Part shown: in pieces, positions 29,482 through 40,043 of the stretch
Layout: each line of letters begins with the position of its first letter
Position numbering within the stretch: the stretch's first letter is position 1
From: Fonsecaea monophora
Lineage: Eukaryota; Ascomycota; Eurotiomycetes; Chaetothyriales; Herpotrichiellaceae
Direction of reading: 5' to 3'
Assembly (NCBI RefSeq): GCF_001642475.1
Contig: NW_019174086.1
Location: 1 to 55,677, forward strand
DNA: 55,677 nucleotides
The notes under the pieces: generated by a model
Seen by the model: only the letters and a program-made list of their open reading frames with translations
What the model was told of the DNA's origin: nothing
Databases searched by the model: none
Made by a program: the position numbers and the translations under genes

Positions 29482-31227
29482 TCAATGAATCAACGAGTTT
29501 CCGTCAAAATCTTCAAGGTCGTCCTGTAGCGGCATCACTACCTTTTCAAAGATGGCACTTTGCAACGCTTGGTTGTCAAGTTGATCTCCATCAGGGCCAG
29601 ACCAGAGAAGACACATTTTCACGACCTCACAATATCGATCTCCACTTCTATCCAGCACAAACTTCAAGACCCGAAGCGCAGTTTTGAGGTTAGCTACGGC
29701 CTCGATGGGATCGTGGTCTTCGGGCTCGTACAGAGCTTCAAGAGGCTGTCCAAGGGAAAGCTCAACCAGGGCCAGACCAAGTGGGAAAAGAATATTGCTT
29801 CTGATAAGCGCCGAACTGGTGCTTTTACCCGGCGTCTTGGTCTCGGCTCTCAATGCGGCCTGAACGAGAGCCTGAGAAAGATAGGGAAGACTGATCATAT
29901 TGCTCGAATAATAGTCTGCTTGTGAGTGCAGCAGGATATCTTCAAGCCCCCATTGCGGTTTCAGCCAACTGCCGTAGAGCTGGAAAACGCCCGAGGCTAA
30001 AATGGCTGCGAGATACCGTCTATTGCGTTGACTGATGGGCGACAGTGGAATGCCACCCAGCTGCGGAGATAAAGAACGGTCCGCGAGAATGTTTTTGATG
30101 GACCGAGTGGATTGATCCGTTGGGAGTTTCCTAATGATATAAATATCGTGTCGCCGCCTATTGGGCTCATCGATGAGGAACCCAAGATGTTCACGCCTCG
30201 CCTCTTGTGAACAGAGTTGGAGGGCATTGCAGATATCACGAAGCTGTTGACTGGGATCACCCTCTTTCGGCCGCGGGATGGTTTCCAGGGTTGACTTGAC
30301 AATACTGAAATGGACGCCTTTGGAATCATGGCTCTTTGAAGTTCCCGAAATTTGTGTCTGCACAGATATTTGGGGTGCCGCGCAGTCAGCATCGTCTTGC
30401 AGGTCGGCTGCTTCAATCTCGACTTCTTCGCCTGCTGTCAAGACTTCGACCTCGCTACCTTCAGGGTACGAGAATCGATGAACGACAAACTTGGATCTCG
30501 TCCGCGCGCCTTTTGATTCTCCAGGGTTGCGTTTGTGTGGCGGGTTTTCCAGACGCAGCTTTAGAATGTGTCTTGCTCTACAGGGACAATTCCAGCAATT
30601 GCCACAAACAAAGGTGTCGTATACGCTGCGAGCATGCCGTCTGATCCTAGCATAGTCTTGCAATAACCCTCGGCTCTGCCAACGGGTTTTTCGAGTCTCG
30701 GTCAGTTCATGAACTTGTTCGGTGATGGTGGAGAGAGTCTGGTTTGCGGTTCTGATCTTGCTGAGAAGAGCTTCATACACTCCCTTGGAGAAGATGTCAT
30801 TGAACCTCTTAAAATTGCTCATCGTGCTCGAAGGGGTTGAGCTGGTAGTCAGCTTCTTCTTCAGCCTGTTGAGGAGGTAGGCGAGCTCGGTCATTGTCGC
30901 CATATACGCCCCGTAGCTATTCTTCATCATTCTCTGAAGCTCTGCGTTGTACTCGCTGCGTCTCCAGAGCGCACTGTCCGGATCCTGCAGCAAGGTCGCT
31001 ATGTCTTCCTCGTCGTGCACTATCTGGACAAGTACTCTTTCCAAGGTATTCTGAAATATGGTGCCCTCTGTGCTGAGACCATCTTGATATCGTCTAACTT
31101 CTCTTCGATATCGGCGGGTTGATATTATGGACATGATGGTGTCGACGCCTTCTCGATACTCGCCGATGAGGCTAACAACAATGGGCAGTGCCCCAAGTAC
31201 AAGACCAGCAATCTCGAGGCCTGACAT
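29482..31227 (-). CDS. DUF7580/HeLo-like fungal protein (possible self/non-self-recognition effector)
   Basis: 581 residues without introns from the ATG at 31227; the open frame continues upstream without family support. The N-terminus MSGLEIAGLVLGALPIVVSL is a hydrophobic helix of the kind that begins HeLo-like, SesA-like and prion-inhibition domains. Helices with coiled-coil character run to about residue 210, then a Cys-rich stretch with CGNCWNCPCRARH. The C-terminal half carries the DUF7580 pattern: LRDICNALQLC, LGFLIDEPNRRRHDIYI, SQRNRRYLAAILASGVFQL, ILFPLGLALVELSLGQPLEAL and VKMCLLWSGPDGDQLDN. That layout resembles a degenerate kinase-like lobe (inference). Such proteins are numerous and variable in Pezizomycotina and occur near NLR genes. 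It is divergent from the C2H2 gene at 31744. Confidence 0.8.
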   Translation of the reverse strand: MSGLEIAGLVLGALPIVVSLIGEYREGVDTIMSIISTRRYRREVRRYQDGLSTEGTIFQNTLERVLVQIVHDEEDIATLLQDPDSALWRRSEYNAELQRMMKNSYGAYMATMTELAYLLNRLKKKLTTSSTPSSTMSNFKRFNDIFSKGVYEALLSKIRTANQTLSTITEQVHELTETRKTRWQSRGLLQDYARIRRHARSVYDTFVCGNCWNCPCRARHILKLRLENPPHKRNPGESKGARTRSKFVVHRFSYPEGSEVEVLTAGEEVEIEAADLQDDADCAAPQISVQTQISGTSKSHDSKGVHFSIVKSTLETIPRPKEGDPSQQLRDICNALQLCSQEARREHLGFLIDEPNRRRHDIYIIRKLPTDQSTRSIKNILADRSLSPQLGGIPLSPISQRNRRYLAAILASGVFQLYGSWLKPQWGLEDILLHSQADYYSSNMISLPYLSQALVQAALRAETKTPGKSTSSALIRSNILFPLGLALVELSLGQPLEALYEPEDHDPIEAVANLKTALRVLKFVLDRSGDRYCEVVKMCLLWSGPDGDQLDNQALQSAIFEKVVMPLQDDLEDFDGNSLIH

Positions 31228-31743
31228 TGCCGTACATGAGAAAAAAGAGCCAAAAAGAGGTTTTCTGGAAGGAGGATAACATGACCACCATGAGGCACAG
31301 ACATCAAGAGGTAAGTAACGTGTAAGTCGCCTGCATTTGGGGGCCAGAAGAAACTCCCCGCAACACCGCCACCAGCCGCGGGCCGAAACCCCCACTACCA
31401 CAACCTTCTAGCCAGTCACGCCAGTAATCATCTCTCACAGGTGATGCAGAATCGCGTTCTAACCGCTGATCAGGCCTTGCTAAAACTTTAGGTGATTATG
31501 AGAGATGTTCCAGGTTCTCGCCTCCGGTTTCAGCCTCCTAGGCCTCCTTCGCCCCTCACATCCGAAGCCTCCTCTCATCCTAGATACGCTCTGCATCCTA
31601 TATTTTGTCCTCGAGTTGGTCACCAATATTTCTCCAATCATGGGGTCGACGGTAATTGAGTTGTTGCGGTCGATGTGGTACAAAGCCAATTGAGCTTGAT
31701 GCTAATTGGGTCAAACTAGATCGACGGGATAGTCTGAGACACG
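31228..31743. promoter_or_regulatory. shared upstream region of a divergent accessory pair
   Basis: 516 bases separate the starts of the DUF7580 gene (minus) and the C2H2 gene (plus). No other gene fits. No clear TATA box was identified. Confidence 0.45.
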
Positions 31744-33769
31744 ATGGACGCGAATTCTATATCGGCAGAGTTGCTGGAATGCCTAAAGATATTCAACGCC
31801 CTTTTGGCAAGAGACGAACTCTTCGGCCCGTCTGGCATACCAAAACATATCTGGAATGACGAGCTTGGAAGACTTAGAATATGGGCTGCAAACATTGGTG
31901 CTCATAAGAAAGACCAGTCCTCTCTAGATTACCGACTCAGAAACGCCTCGCATGTCAAATCACAGATTATCAACTTACTACAGAGCCTGAAGATGACGCT
32001 ACAAGATTTGGAGGAAGTTCTAGTGGAGGTCAATGAGAAACAGTCTGCCACAGAAGAAGGAACTGAAGACGATGAAGGAAAGGCAGAGGTTGCAGAGATA
32101 TTCGACGACCTGGTACAAGTCATCACAAACCTCTACCGATTGTCCATCCTTGTGCGACAGCCATCGCAGCGAGACCAGTTTCTCCGATACCGAAAAGACG
32201 ACGCGGTCGGATACGAAAGATTTGACCGGAATCATGTCCAGGAAAAGTTTCGTGATGCCGACCCCAGAGTGATAGACAGACTCGGGACAGCCATTTCGAA
32301 CAGACGCCGACATCTCAAGGCGCTGGAGCGGCACAGGGCCAAACTGGGAAAAGGTATCAGCCACGCTCATGTGGAAGATCATGACGGGGTGTCCACCGTT
32401 ATGTCGGGGACTTTGGCCACTGAATACGAGGAGACAGGTGCCGTTGCGAGGCTCGAGGCTACTTCTGTAAGTGGTGAGTCCACGACATCATATGCTGCAT
32501 CGTTTCTGGCGGGAAAGAAGAATATACAGGTCCCTCCGCCGCCTGTCGGATATGGTAGCGACGAGCCGTTTGAATGTCCATATTGCTTCTTCATCACGAC
32601 GATAACGAGCAGAAAGTCTTGGGCACGCCACGTCTTCCGGGACCTGATGCCATATGTCTGCATTTTCCCTGACTGCACAACACCGAATCAGATGTATAAC
32701 AGCCAACGGAACTGGTCCTTGCATCTACAGACACATGGCCATGATCCAGCCAGCCCCTCATCATTAGCGGTGGGTTTCTGCCAGTTGTGCCACAAAAGCG
32801 ATATTCCTTCCAAAGCATACGAACGCCATGTCGCCGAGCACCTGGAGGAACTGGCTCTGTTCGCACTGCCACGTACCATGCAGGTTGAGGATGAAGATGA
32901 TGACGAAGATGATGACGATCAGCAGGCGCGTCCAGGCATGGCCAATAGCAGATCCTCTGGTCAGGTCGATGATGAAGATTTGCTACGGAGAGACTCTATA
33001 GATTCTACCGAAGAGTTTTGGTCGAGGTCCGTACACCACCACGACGAAAACCTACGAAAGCACGTTCACGAGGTACTTAGTTCGGAGGCACTTGGTTCTG
33101 AGCCATCCTCCCTTCTGAAACGTCTACACGCTGGGGCGACAGTTGATTGGAGGACCCCAAATGAAGGGGAAGCAGCTGAAACTGAAACCACGTACGCTGT
33201 GAAGATAATTGATCCGAGGAATCAGAGTGGAGAGGAAGCAATGAAGCAGGGTTGGAAGCCACTCAGCCTCCTGGAACGTCTAAAACGAGGAGCAAAGAAG
33301 GCAGGCCTAGATGGTACAACGCAGATTGAAGATCAACAGATCCCAGGAGGACCGACTACGAGCGAACAACCGGATATACGAAAAGTGATTCCCCCTCCCA
33401 AGAAGCCGAGAGCTTCCATCCACCTGATCACCGAGGATGGGCAAGAACACGAACTCGAGTGGGAGCGATGTTATACCTTTGGTGTAAGTCACTTTCTACT
33501 GGCAAATCTTGTGAAATGCTGACTTGTGCAAGGGTATGGAGGCTTCGATCATCCGAAGGTTTGGGGCCCAAGACGCATTATCACGTAACATGGTGAAAGG
33601 TCGATGCCAGTTCATCGGCCCTGATAATTGTGTTATTTCCCCTAAGGCGTGGACGGCGACGGTCAAGCCAGACATGACAATTAGAATTGTAGTGTTGCAA
33701 GGACCCTCAAGGGCAAGCGACGCACGTCCGACTGCAGCGGCATGGAGCGACCTCACCAGCGACGAATGA
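31744..33769 (+). CDS. C2H2 zinc-finger protein with C-terminal ubiquitin-like domain
   Basis: Two exons, 31744-33483 and 33533-33769, joined through a 49-nt GTAAGT intron, give 658 residues. The N-terminal about 240 residues are helical (DDLVQVITNLYRLSILVRQPS), as in proteins that carry fungal NACHT/ankyrin-associated helical domains. Next comes an FECPYCFFI..SWARHVFRDL finger, a YVCIFPDC..W..H..TH segment and FCQLCHK..YERHVAEHLEELALFALP. These are the atypical C2H2 fingers common in NLR-like and ankyrin proteins of filamentous fungi. An acidic run (DEDDDEDDDD) follows. The end (ASIHLITEDGQEHELEWE..GMEASIIRRF..VISPKAW) matches the fungal ubiquitin-like fold of the ULD_2 type, and it is complete only if the intron is spliced. 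Function is not known; a signalling adaptor is plausible. Confidence 0.78.
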
Positions 33770-35055
33770 AATTTCGGCGGTGCCATTTTGCAGAGAGCTG
33801 GCAAATCAGGTCGTCGAGGAGGATAGCGAGCTATCCAATAATTGATAGCCAACCGGATCAAGAGTTGTACAGGGGCGAGTTCGGCAGCGACCGAGGTACA
33901 GAGATGAGTTGCTCTAGACCAGCTTCCCCGAAGGCCAGAACTTTAAGAACAGCCAATGTGGAAGATCTGTTCCTACCAGTAAGTCCAAGACTACCTTATC
34001 TCGGTCCACTTTGTCCTTTTGGTTCTTTGCCGCCGTTCGTAACCGTGGGGAAGCGGATGTACATGGTCCTGTTCAAGGAATAAGTCCATCAAGCTCACCG
34101 GGAATTAGGTAGTATTTCTTTCCCTTACGGCTTCTCAATCGGTGGTTTGCACGGACCTAGTCAAGCCAATACGACTCCTCAATCAGCCAACGTTACACTT
34201 GGGTGACTTGCTCTCTAATTAACCAGCCGAGCCAAGACCCCGGAATGGGCCGATCTGCGCCTTGGCAGCGGAAGATCTGGAGTCAAAGGAAGCAATAGAA
34301 GCCATCGAAGCCATAGAAGCTGCTTTTTTCTCTAGCCACCCAGCACCCCCCCAGCATCCCAGCCAAGTGGCGAAACCATTGGTGCTGTTGTCGCTGATAT
34401 CGCCTCTCCTTTTTCTTTTGACGCCATCGGCCTGTCCGCACTACCACCACCTTCCCCTGTCAACGCCTCTCTCATCGAGATGGATGTGCAAAGAAGGTCT
34501 GGGCCAAGCTATTTCAGCACCATGCCCGCTCGGTATGACACCATATTCCGTCCGGCAAACAAGCGATCTTGTGGTGGTACTCGGTAGGTCTTACAGCCAC
34601 TATCAGGATCATCCTATGATAAGGTGGAACGACAGGAAAAACAACTGTTTAAGGGCCTTCAAGCTCAGGCATGGGCACCTTGGTCCGCAAGCTTGGCCCT
34701 TGCACCAATCGTTGTCAACTTGTCAAATAAGCCCGCGTGACAATGACAATCCTCCCACTGATCCTTCCAGCTTGACTCGGCTGCGCTCAAGAAAATTGAT
34801 CCATGTCGCCAAGGCCTTGGGATGCATCACTATTGTGCCACGCTGGGCCTCATTGATAACAATCAACGACACCTTCCTCATTTGGCCGCTTGCTCCGGAC
34901 CTATGCTCTACTGATGTGCAAGTGAGTGCTTTCGATGGCGAAATGGGATCATGGGATCGAGATATATATCGGTGCAGTGACGACCCTATGCTTCACTGCA
35001 ACCCCTGCGCAGAGAATACTCTTGCTCCCATCAATATCAATAACTACTTGCCAGT
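33770..35055. other. 1.3-kb region upstream of the peptide transporter
   Basis: Holds the 3' flank of the C2H2 gene and the promoter/leader of PTR2. An open frame without an ATG at its start (34262-35059) contains IEAIEAIEAA and ends overlapping the PTR2 start; I do not consider it a gene. A possible extra exon of the C2H2 gene near 33900-33980 cannot be excluded. Confidence 0.45.
34961..34970 (+). promoter_or_regulatory. TATA-like box upstream of PTR2
   Basis: GATATATATC lies about 90 bases before the PTR2 start codon. Plausible core promoter element. Confidence 0.4.
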
Positions 35056-37243
35056 ATGAGCGCAATCGCATCCAACGAGGCCCCCATCATTGCCCAGGCT
35101 CAGGTAGATGGGGCTGCCCTGGCCGGCACAGCGACGGAGAAGCGCCTAGGTCGTGGTTCCATCGACGTGACCTCTTTTCAGGACACTCACTCTTCAGATG
35201 ACGACGAAGTGACAGAGGCCGACCTTCACACTCTTCGGCGAGTCTCAGGGAAGATCCCTTGGCCCGCGTTCACTGTCGCCTTTGTCGAGTTGTGCGAGCG
35301 ATTCTCCTACTATGGCACGACTGTCGTCTGTAAGTCGCCATCACTGGCTCCTCGACCATGAGAACGTCTCTGACTCAAATTCAGTCGTCAATTTTATTCA
35401 GCAACCTCTCCCTGAAGGGTCAACGACCGGCGCCGGTCATTCTGGCCAGTCTGGTGCGCTGGGAATGGGCCAGCGAGCCTCGACGGGCCTCGTAACCTTT
35501 AACCAATTTTGGGCATATGTGATGCCGTTGCTGGGCGCGTGAGTACCCTTTGGGATGAAATACCATTGATTGCTACAAAATTGCGTTCTTGTCGTGCGGT
35601 GTTGACAAACGACGTGCAGATACATCGCCGATGCTCACTGGGGTCGCTACAAAACCATCCATGGCGCCATTGTCTGCGCAATTATAGGCCACGTCATCTT
35701 GACAGCTTCGGCAGCTCCCAGCGTCATTTCCCATGGCAGCTCTGCGCTTGCCGCTTTCACCATTGGTCTCATCATTCTGGGTGTTGGAACTGGTGGCTTC
35801 AAGTCCAACATCGCTCCACTGTTGGCCGAACAACAAACCGAGACCAAGAAGAGGATCAAAGTGCTCGCCTCCGGAGAACGTGTCATTGTCGATCCCACCG
35901 TGACGACGTCTCGAATATTCCTATACTTCTATCTCTGCATCAACATTGGTTCACTGGTCGGACAAATCGTAAGTCCTTAGAAACGTTCAGTTGTGTTTCC
36001 AGTCAGGTCTATCCGATGCTAACGACCACTCAAGGGCATGGTTTACTGCGAGAAATATGTCGGTTTCTGGCTCGCCTACATGCTCCCCACATGTTTGTTC
36101 TTGTTTGCTCCCGTCGTGCTCATGGTCTGCCGCAAACGATACGTCTTGACTCCCCCCACCGGCTCGGTGGTGGCAAAGTTCTGGCACCTGTGGATCTATG
36201 CATCCAAGGGTCGATGGAGCATCAACCCCGTCACCGCGTACAAGAACCTGTCGGCTCCGGATTTCTGGGAGCGCGTCAAGCCTTCAAACATCCCCGCCGC
36301 TGAACGACCCGCATGGATGACGTTCGACGACGCCTGGGTTGAAGAAATCCGCCGTGGTCTCAAGGCGTGTGCCGTCTTTTTGTACCTGCCTCTTTACTGG
36401 CTTGCGTATGGCCAGATGACAGGCAATCTCACCTCTCAAGCTGCGTAAGTGCCACTCCTGTAAAGTACAGCGATTGACTTTGGACTTACACACATTCTAG
36501 TGTTATGGAACTCAATGGCGTCCCCAACGAGTAAGTCTCTCCCTAAGGACCTGCAGAGGCCTCTGCTATTTATGTATACCGTTCACTCGGGCTAACCATT
36601 TACCAGCATCATCCAAAATCTCAACCCCATCTCCATCATCATCTTCATCCCTTTGATGGATTTCATCGTCTACCCGGCCCTCCGCAAAGCACGCATCAAC
36701 TTCACCCCGATCAAGCGTATCGCGTTCGGCTTCGCGCTCGCCAGTCTTGCCATGGTTTCCGCCTGCGTCATCCAAGTGTACATCTACCGCATGTCGCCGT
36801 GCGGACACCACGCCTCCGACCCAGACTGCTCCGGCCCGGCGCCCATCAACGTGTGGGTGCAGACGGTGCCGTACGTGCTGATCGGCTTCTCCGAGATCAT
36901 GGCCAGCATCACATCGCTCGAGTACGCCTTCACCAAGGCGCCGTACAACATGCGCAGCTTCGTCATGGCCATCAACCTCCTGATGAACGCCTTCTCCAGC
37001 GCCATCGCCCAAGGCCTCGTCGCCCTGTCTGCCGACCCACTCCTCGTGTGGAACTACGGCGTCGTCGCCGTCCTGGCCGGCATCGGCGGCATCCTGTTCT
37101 GGCTCAACTTCAAGAAACTCGATAGCGAAGAAGACAAGCTCAACATGTTGCAGGCCAGCTCGTACGTCGGCAAGAGGAAGAGCATCGCCAGCGTGAGTGG
37201 GCCGTCCACGCAGGACACGTTGGAAGAGAAGGACCACGCTTGA
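35056..37243 (+). CDS. PTR2: proton-coupled di/tripeptide transporter of the POT/PTR2 family
   Basis: Six exons, 35056-35329, 35385-35538, 35620-35968, 36035-36444, 36501-36530 and 36607-37243, code for 617 residues. The hydrophilic N-tail precedes AFTVAFVELCERFSYYGTT, the POT signature helix 1 with ExxERFxYY. YIADAHWGRYKTI forms the loop after helix 2/3, and GVGTGGFKSNIAPLLAEQ is the second POT signature. About 12 membrane spans follow, with the fungal-type loop YLPLYWLAYGQMTGNLTSQA. It imports di- and tripeptides across the plasma membrane using the proton gradient. Length and order fit fungal PTR2 (590-620). The 30-nt fifth exon is supported by phase and by rebuilding ELNGVPNDI. Expression in such genes is usually nitrogen-controlled; I see only a TATA-like box. 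Confidence 0.94.
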
Positions 37244-37362
37244 GTGAGTGAGAGAGAGAGATATATATACCCATGAACTAGGCTCGTGAGGGAGGGGCAC
37301 TGGTGTGTGGCGTGTGGCATGTAAAGTGTGGCGCGTTGGATACGTCTCAGAGCAGAGAACGG

Positions 37363-37409
37363 ATACCAGATACCAGATACCAGATACTCAGATACCCAGA
37401 TACCCAGCC
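37363..37409. repeat. short tandem repeat, GATACCA-type unit
   Basis: About six imperfect copies of a 7-8-base unit (GATACCA / GATACTCA / GATACCCA) in the PTR2 3' flank. Confidence 0.75.
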
Positions 37410-37461
37410 CCGAAAAATATCAAAAAAGATATATATATAAGCAAGACATTGGAAGGGATAT

Positions 37462-37504
37462 GTCGACGACGACGACGACGACGATGACTACGACGACGGA
37501 CGAT
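37462..37504. repeat. GAC/GACGATGACTAC trinucleotide repeat
   Basis: Run of GAC triplets with a few substitutions, in non-coding DNA beyond the PTR2 stop. Confidence 0.75.
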
Positions 37505-37987
37505 GTTTGCTCATGTTGCTGATGAGAGAATATAAGTTATATTTATTCATCTAATTTCATTTCATTTCATTTGATCTGATGCATTTGTATCATGCGTATT
37601 GCAACCTCACTCGCGCTTGATTGGGGCCTCTCTTCTCGACCTTTTTTTTTCCCTCAGCCCCCCGGTGTATACTTTCAATATACCCTGTACGTACCGTAAC
37701 GTGTACATCGTTGTCTAGGTGTTATGTATGTGCTACGTATGTACACTGCATGTACGGTGTACGGCCGCTTTCAGAGCAGAACCCTGCTAAGGCTATAGGT
37801 GGCGACAATTCAGTGACTACTAGCCTACAAGACAATGGCATACAAGGAGATGGGGAGAGAGAGAGGGAGTGAGGAAGAAAAGGCAATGTAATACTCAAAC
37901 CCGTCACGCTCGTTGTTTCTAGCCCAAGACATGCATAAATTCATTACACCCAACCCCGATGCCCATATCCATAAAACAGCTTGCTAG

Positions 37988-38060
37988 CCCAGCCCAGCCC
38001 AGCCCAGCCCATCCCATCCCAGCATGGCCCAGCACAGCACGGTACAGCACAGCACAGCAT
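37988..38060. repeat. AGCCC and AGCAC pentanucleotide repeats
   Basis: Repeated AGCCC units (37988-38010), then CATCC units, then imperfect AGCAC units up to 38060. Non-coding low-complexity DNA. Confidence 0.75.
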
Positions 38061-38268
38061 GCCCACCCATCCAGCCTGGCGCCTTATCTCACTCCATTCC
38101 CGCGCCGCTGGCTCCTAATGCACAACTCGGTAACAAATATCATAGTCCGCTGGTAAACAGGCACTTTTTGACCAGTAAACTGACGTGGACGGTCCCCTCC
38201 TTGAACTCATTCAGCATTCCACATTCCACATTCCTCAGATGCGTCGTCCACTCTTCAAAGTCATGGTA

Positions 38269-39424
38269 TCAATGATATCCATTCGTTCTGGTCACGCCGG
38301 GCCCGCGCTGGGAGTAGGCAGCCGAGCCGGCCGCAAAGTATGGATGATTACATGCCGCCTTGGCCGAAATACGATGTGCAGGGTCGTACTCGAGCATCGC
38401 ATCTAGCAATTCAAGACCGGCAGGCTCCAGGTTAGGGACGAATTTAGAGGTCGGTTCTCGGCGCCACTTGGGAAAGGAAGTTTTGAAGTCGGGGAAAGAT
38501 GTGACACCGGGCCAAGTGGTTTCGTCCGGGGTGCCGAGCAGTCTATTTTGTGTTAGCAGAAACACGATGTCGAGGAGCGTTGTGCGGAGGGAAGCTCACT
38601 TGAAGATTTTGAAGATTTCATCGATTTCAGAGTCGCCGGGGAATAGAGGCTTGCGGGTACACATTTCAGCGAAGATAGCGCCGACAGACCACATATCTAC
38701 ACCAGTGGAGTATTGTCGTCCACCGAGAAGAATCTCTGGGGCGCGATACCATAGTGTCACAACCTGGGAATTTAGTCAGTCGCCGCAGTAGACAGGTGGT
38801 ACGAATTGACCGACTTCATGAGTGTATGTTCTCAGGGGCACACCAAAGGCTCTTGCAAGACCGAAATCAGCCAGCTTGAGATTGCCCTCGCGGTCGATCA
38901 AAAGGTTTTGAGGTTTAAGGTCTCGGTGCAAGACACGATGGCTGTGACAGTATCGGACGCCTTCAACCAGTTGTGCCATGAACTTCTTGACCATATCCTT
39001 GCCCAACCCGAGTCTCTGCATGTCCAAGTTGGAGCCTTCTGGCAAGGCCTTGCCTCGTCCACCCTCTGATACTGGCAATGCCTCCATGTACTTTTTCAAA
39101 TCCAGGTCAAGGAACTCGCAGACTAGGTAGAGCTTGTGGCCGTCGGCGTGAACGATATTCAGTAAACGCACAATGTTGGGGTCGTTCATTTCTTTCAACA
39201 GAGAAATTTCGCGGATGGCAGTGCTGGGGACACCTTCGTCTTCAGCCTCCAGACGGATCTTCTTGAGGGCAACGATTCTGCCGCCATTGGAGAGGTCTCG
39301 AGCCTTGTACACAACGCCATATGTGCCTGGTAGCCAAACTGTCAGCCAGGTATAGTAATTGGTGCCTCTGGTAGAATCTGCTCTCACCTTCGCCGACCTT
39401 TTCAATCTTCTGATAGTTCTCCAT
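38269..39424 (-). CDS. cdc2: cyclin-dependent kinase CDK1 (cdc2/NimX)
   Basis: Four exons on the minus strand: 39388-39424, 38815-39326, 38600-38763 and 38269-38542, for 328 residues. It starts MENYQKIEKVGEGTYGVVYK, with the inhibitory Thr14-Tyr15 pair. The cyclin-binding helix reads PSTAIRE, the catalytic loop HRDLKPQN, the magnesium motif DFG, the T-loop THEVVTLWYRAPE, and MWSVGAIFAEM follows. It drives G1/S and G2/M when bound to cyclins in the nucleus. An insertion (SEGGRGKALPEGSN) sits between the hinge helix and the aE helix, as in filamentous-fungal NimX proteins. The C-terminal tail AAYSQRGPGVTRTNGYH is a little longer than in yeast. It is divergent from tyrosyl-tRNA synthetase, with MCB and CCAAT motifs between them. 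Confidence 0.95.
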
Positions 39425-40043
39425 CTTGTCTCAATCTTGTCTCAGCCGCCGCTATTGCTTCATCTACCTGCTGCCAGGAGAGCAGAAGCTCGGCAATCGG
39501 AAGGTGGCAATAAAATGGCGTTAAGGGGTCGCCCTCAGACTGCGAGATGGGTGTCTGGCGGTAAGACGACAGCGATTCAGCGGGGATGCGAAGGACCTAG
39601 AGGTTGGTATGCCAAAATGGGGGCAGCTGATAGTATGCACGATCCTCGACCTGAAGCTACAATGGAATTTTCTCACAGATTGATCTAAGGTAGTGCTGCA
39701 TGGCAGTACGATGCGCAATGTTTGTTTAGGCCCAGAGACGCGTCTGATTGGCTGGGGAGAAATCGTGCCTGCCAAGAAACTTCCGCGCCCGCAGTTCGGT
39801 TCAATTGCGGGCATGTCTGAAAATTGCCCGCTCACGCCGCCCCCCACCTATTGACTCATTGTCGCAGTCACCACTCTGCAAAGGCCGCCGACTTTGAACT
39901 CGAGACACATTTTCGACGCTTGTTCTTAGTTACCACCGCTACCGCACATCTACTCTTGAGGGCAGTGTTCCACGGGCACTGTAGTATCCTCCTGCGCTAG
40001 TCCCTCTCCAGCGTACTGCCGTCCTAATCTCACCCTGCCCACC
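39425..40043. promoter_or_regulatory. shared promoter region of CDK1 and tyrosyl-tRNA synthetase
   Basis: 619 bases between divergent start codons. A palindromic GACGCGTC (ACGCGT core at 39738-39743, the MBF cell-cycle box) is followed by GATTGGCT, an inverted CCAAT box (about 39747-39754). On the minus strand this reads CCAAT then ACGCGT toward CDK1. Confidence 0.5.

Larger units (their letters stand above)
37244..38268. other. repeat-rich intergenic region between convergent PTR2 and CDK1
   Basis: About 1 kb of low-complexity sequence with several short tandem repeats (listed separately) and no gene. Confidence 0.6.

Noticed and set aside
33742..34083. Possible third exon of the C2H2/ubiquitin-like gene
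   Set aside because: The gene already ends with a proper stop after the ubiquitin-like fold, and no convincing splice signals link it.
34262..35059. 265-codon ORF directly before PTR2, overlapping its ATG by ATGA
   Set aside because: It does not start with ATG, shows no family similarity, and covers the likely PTR2 promoter and leader.
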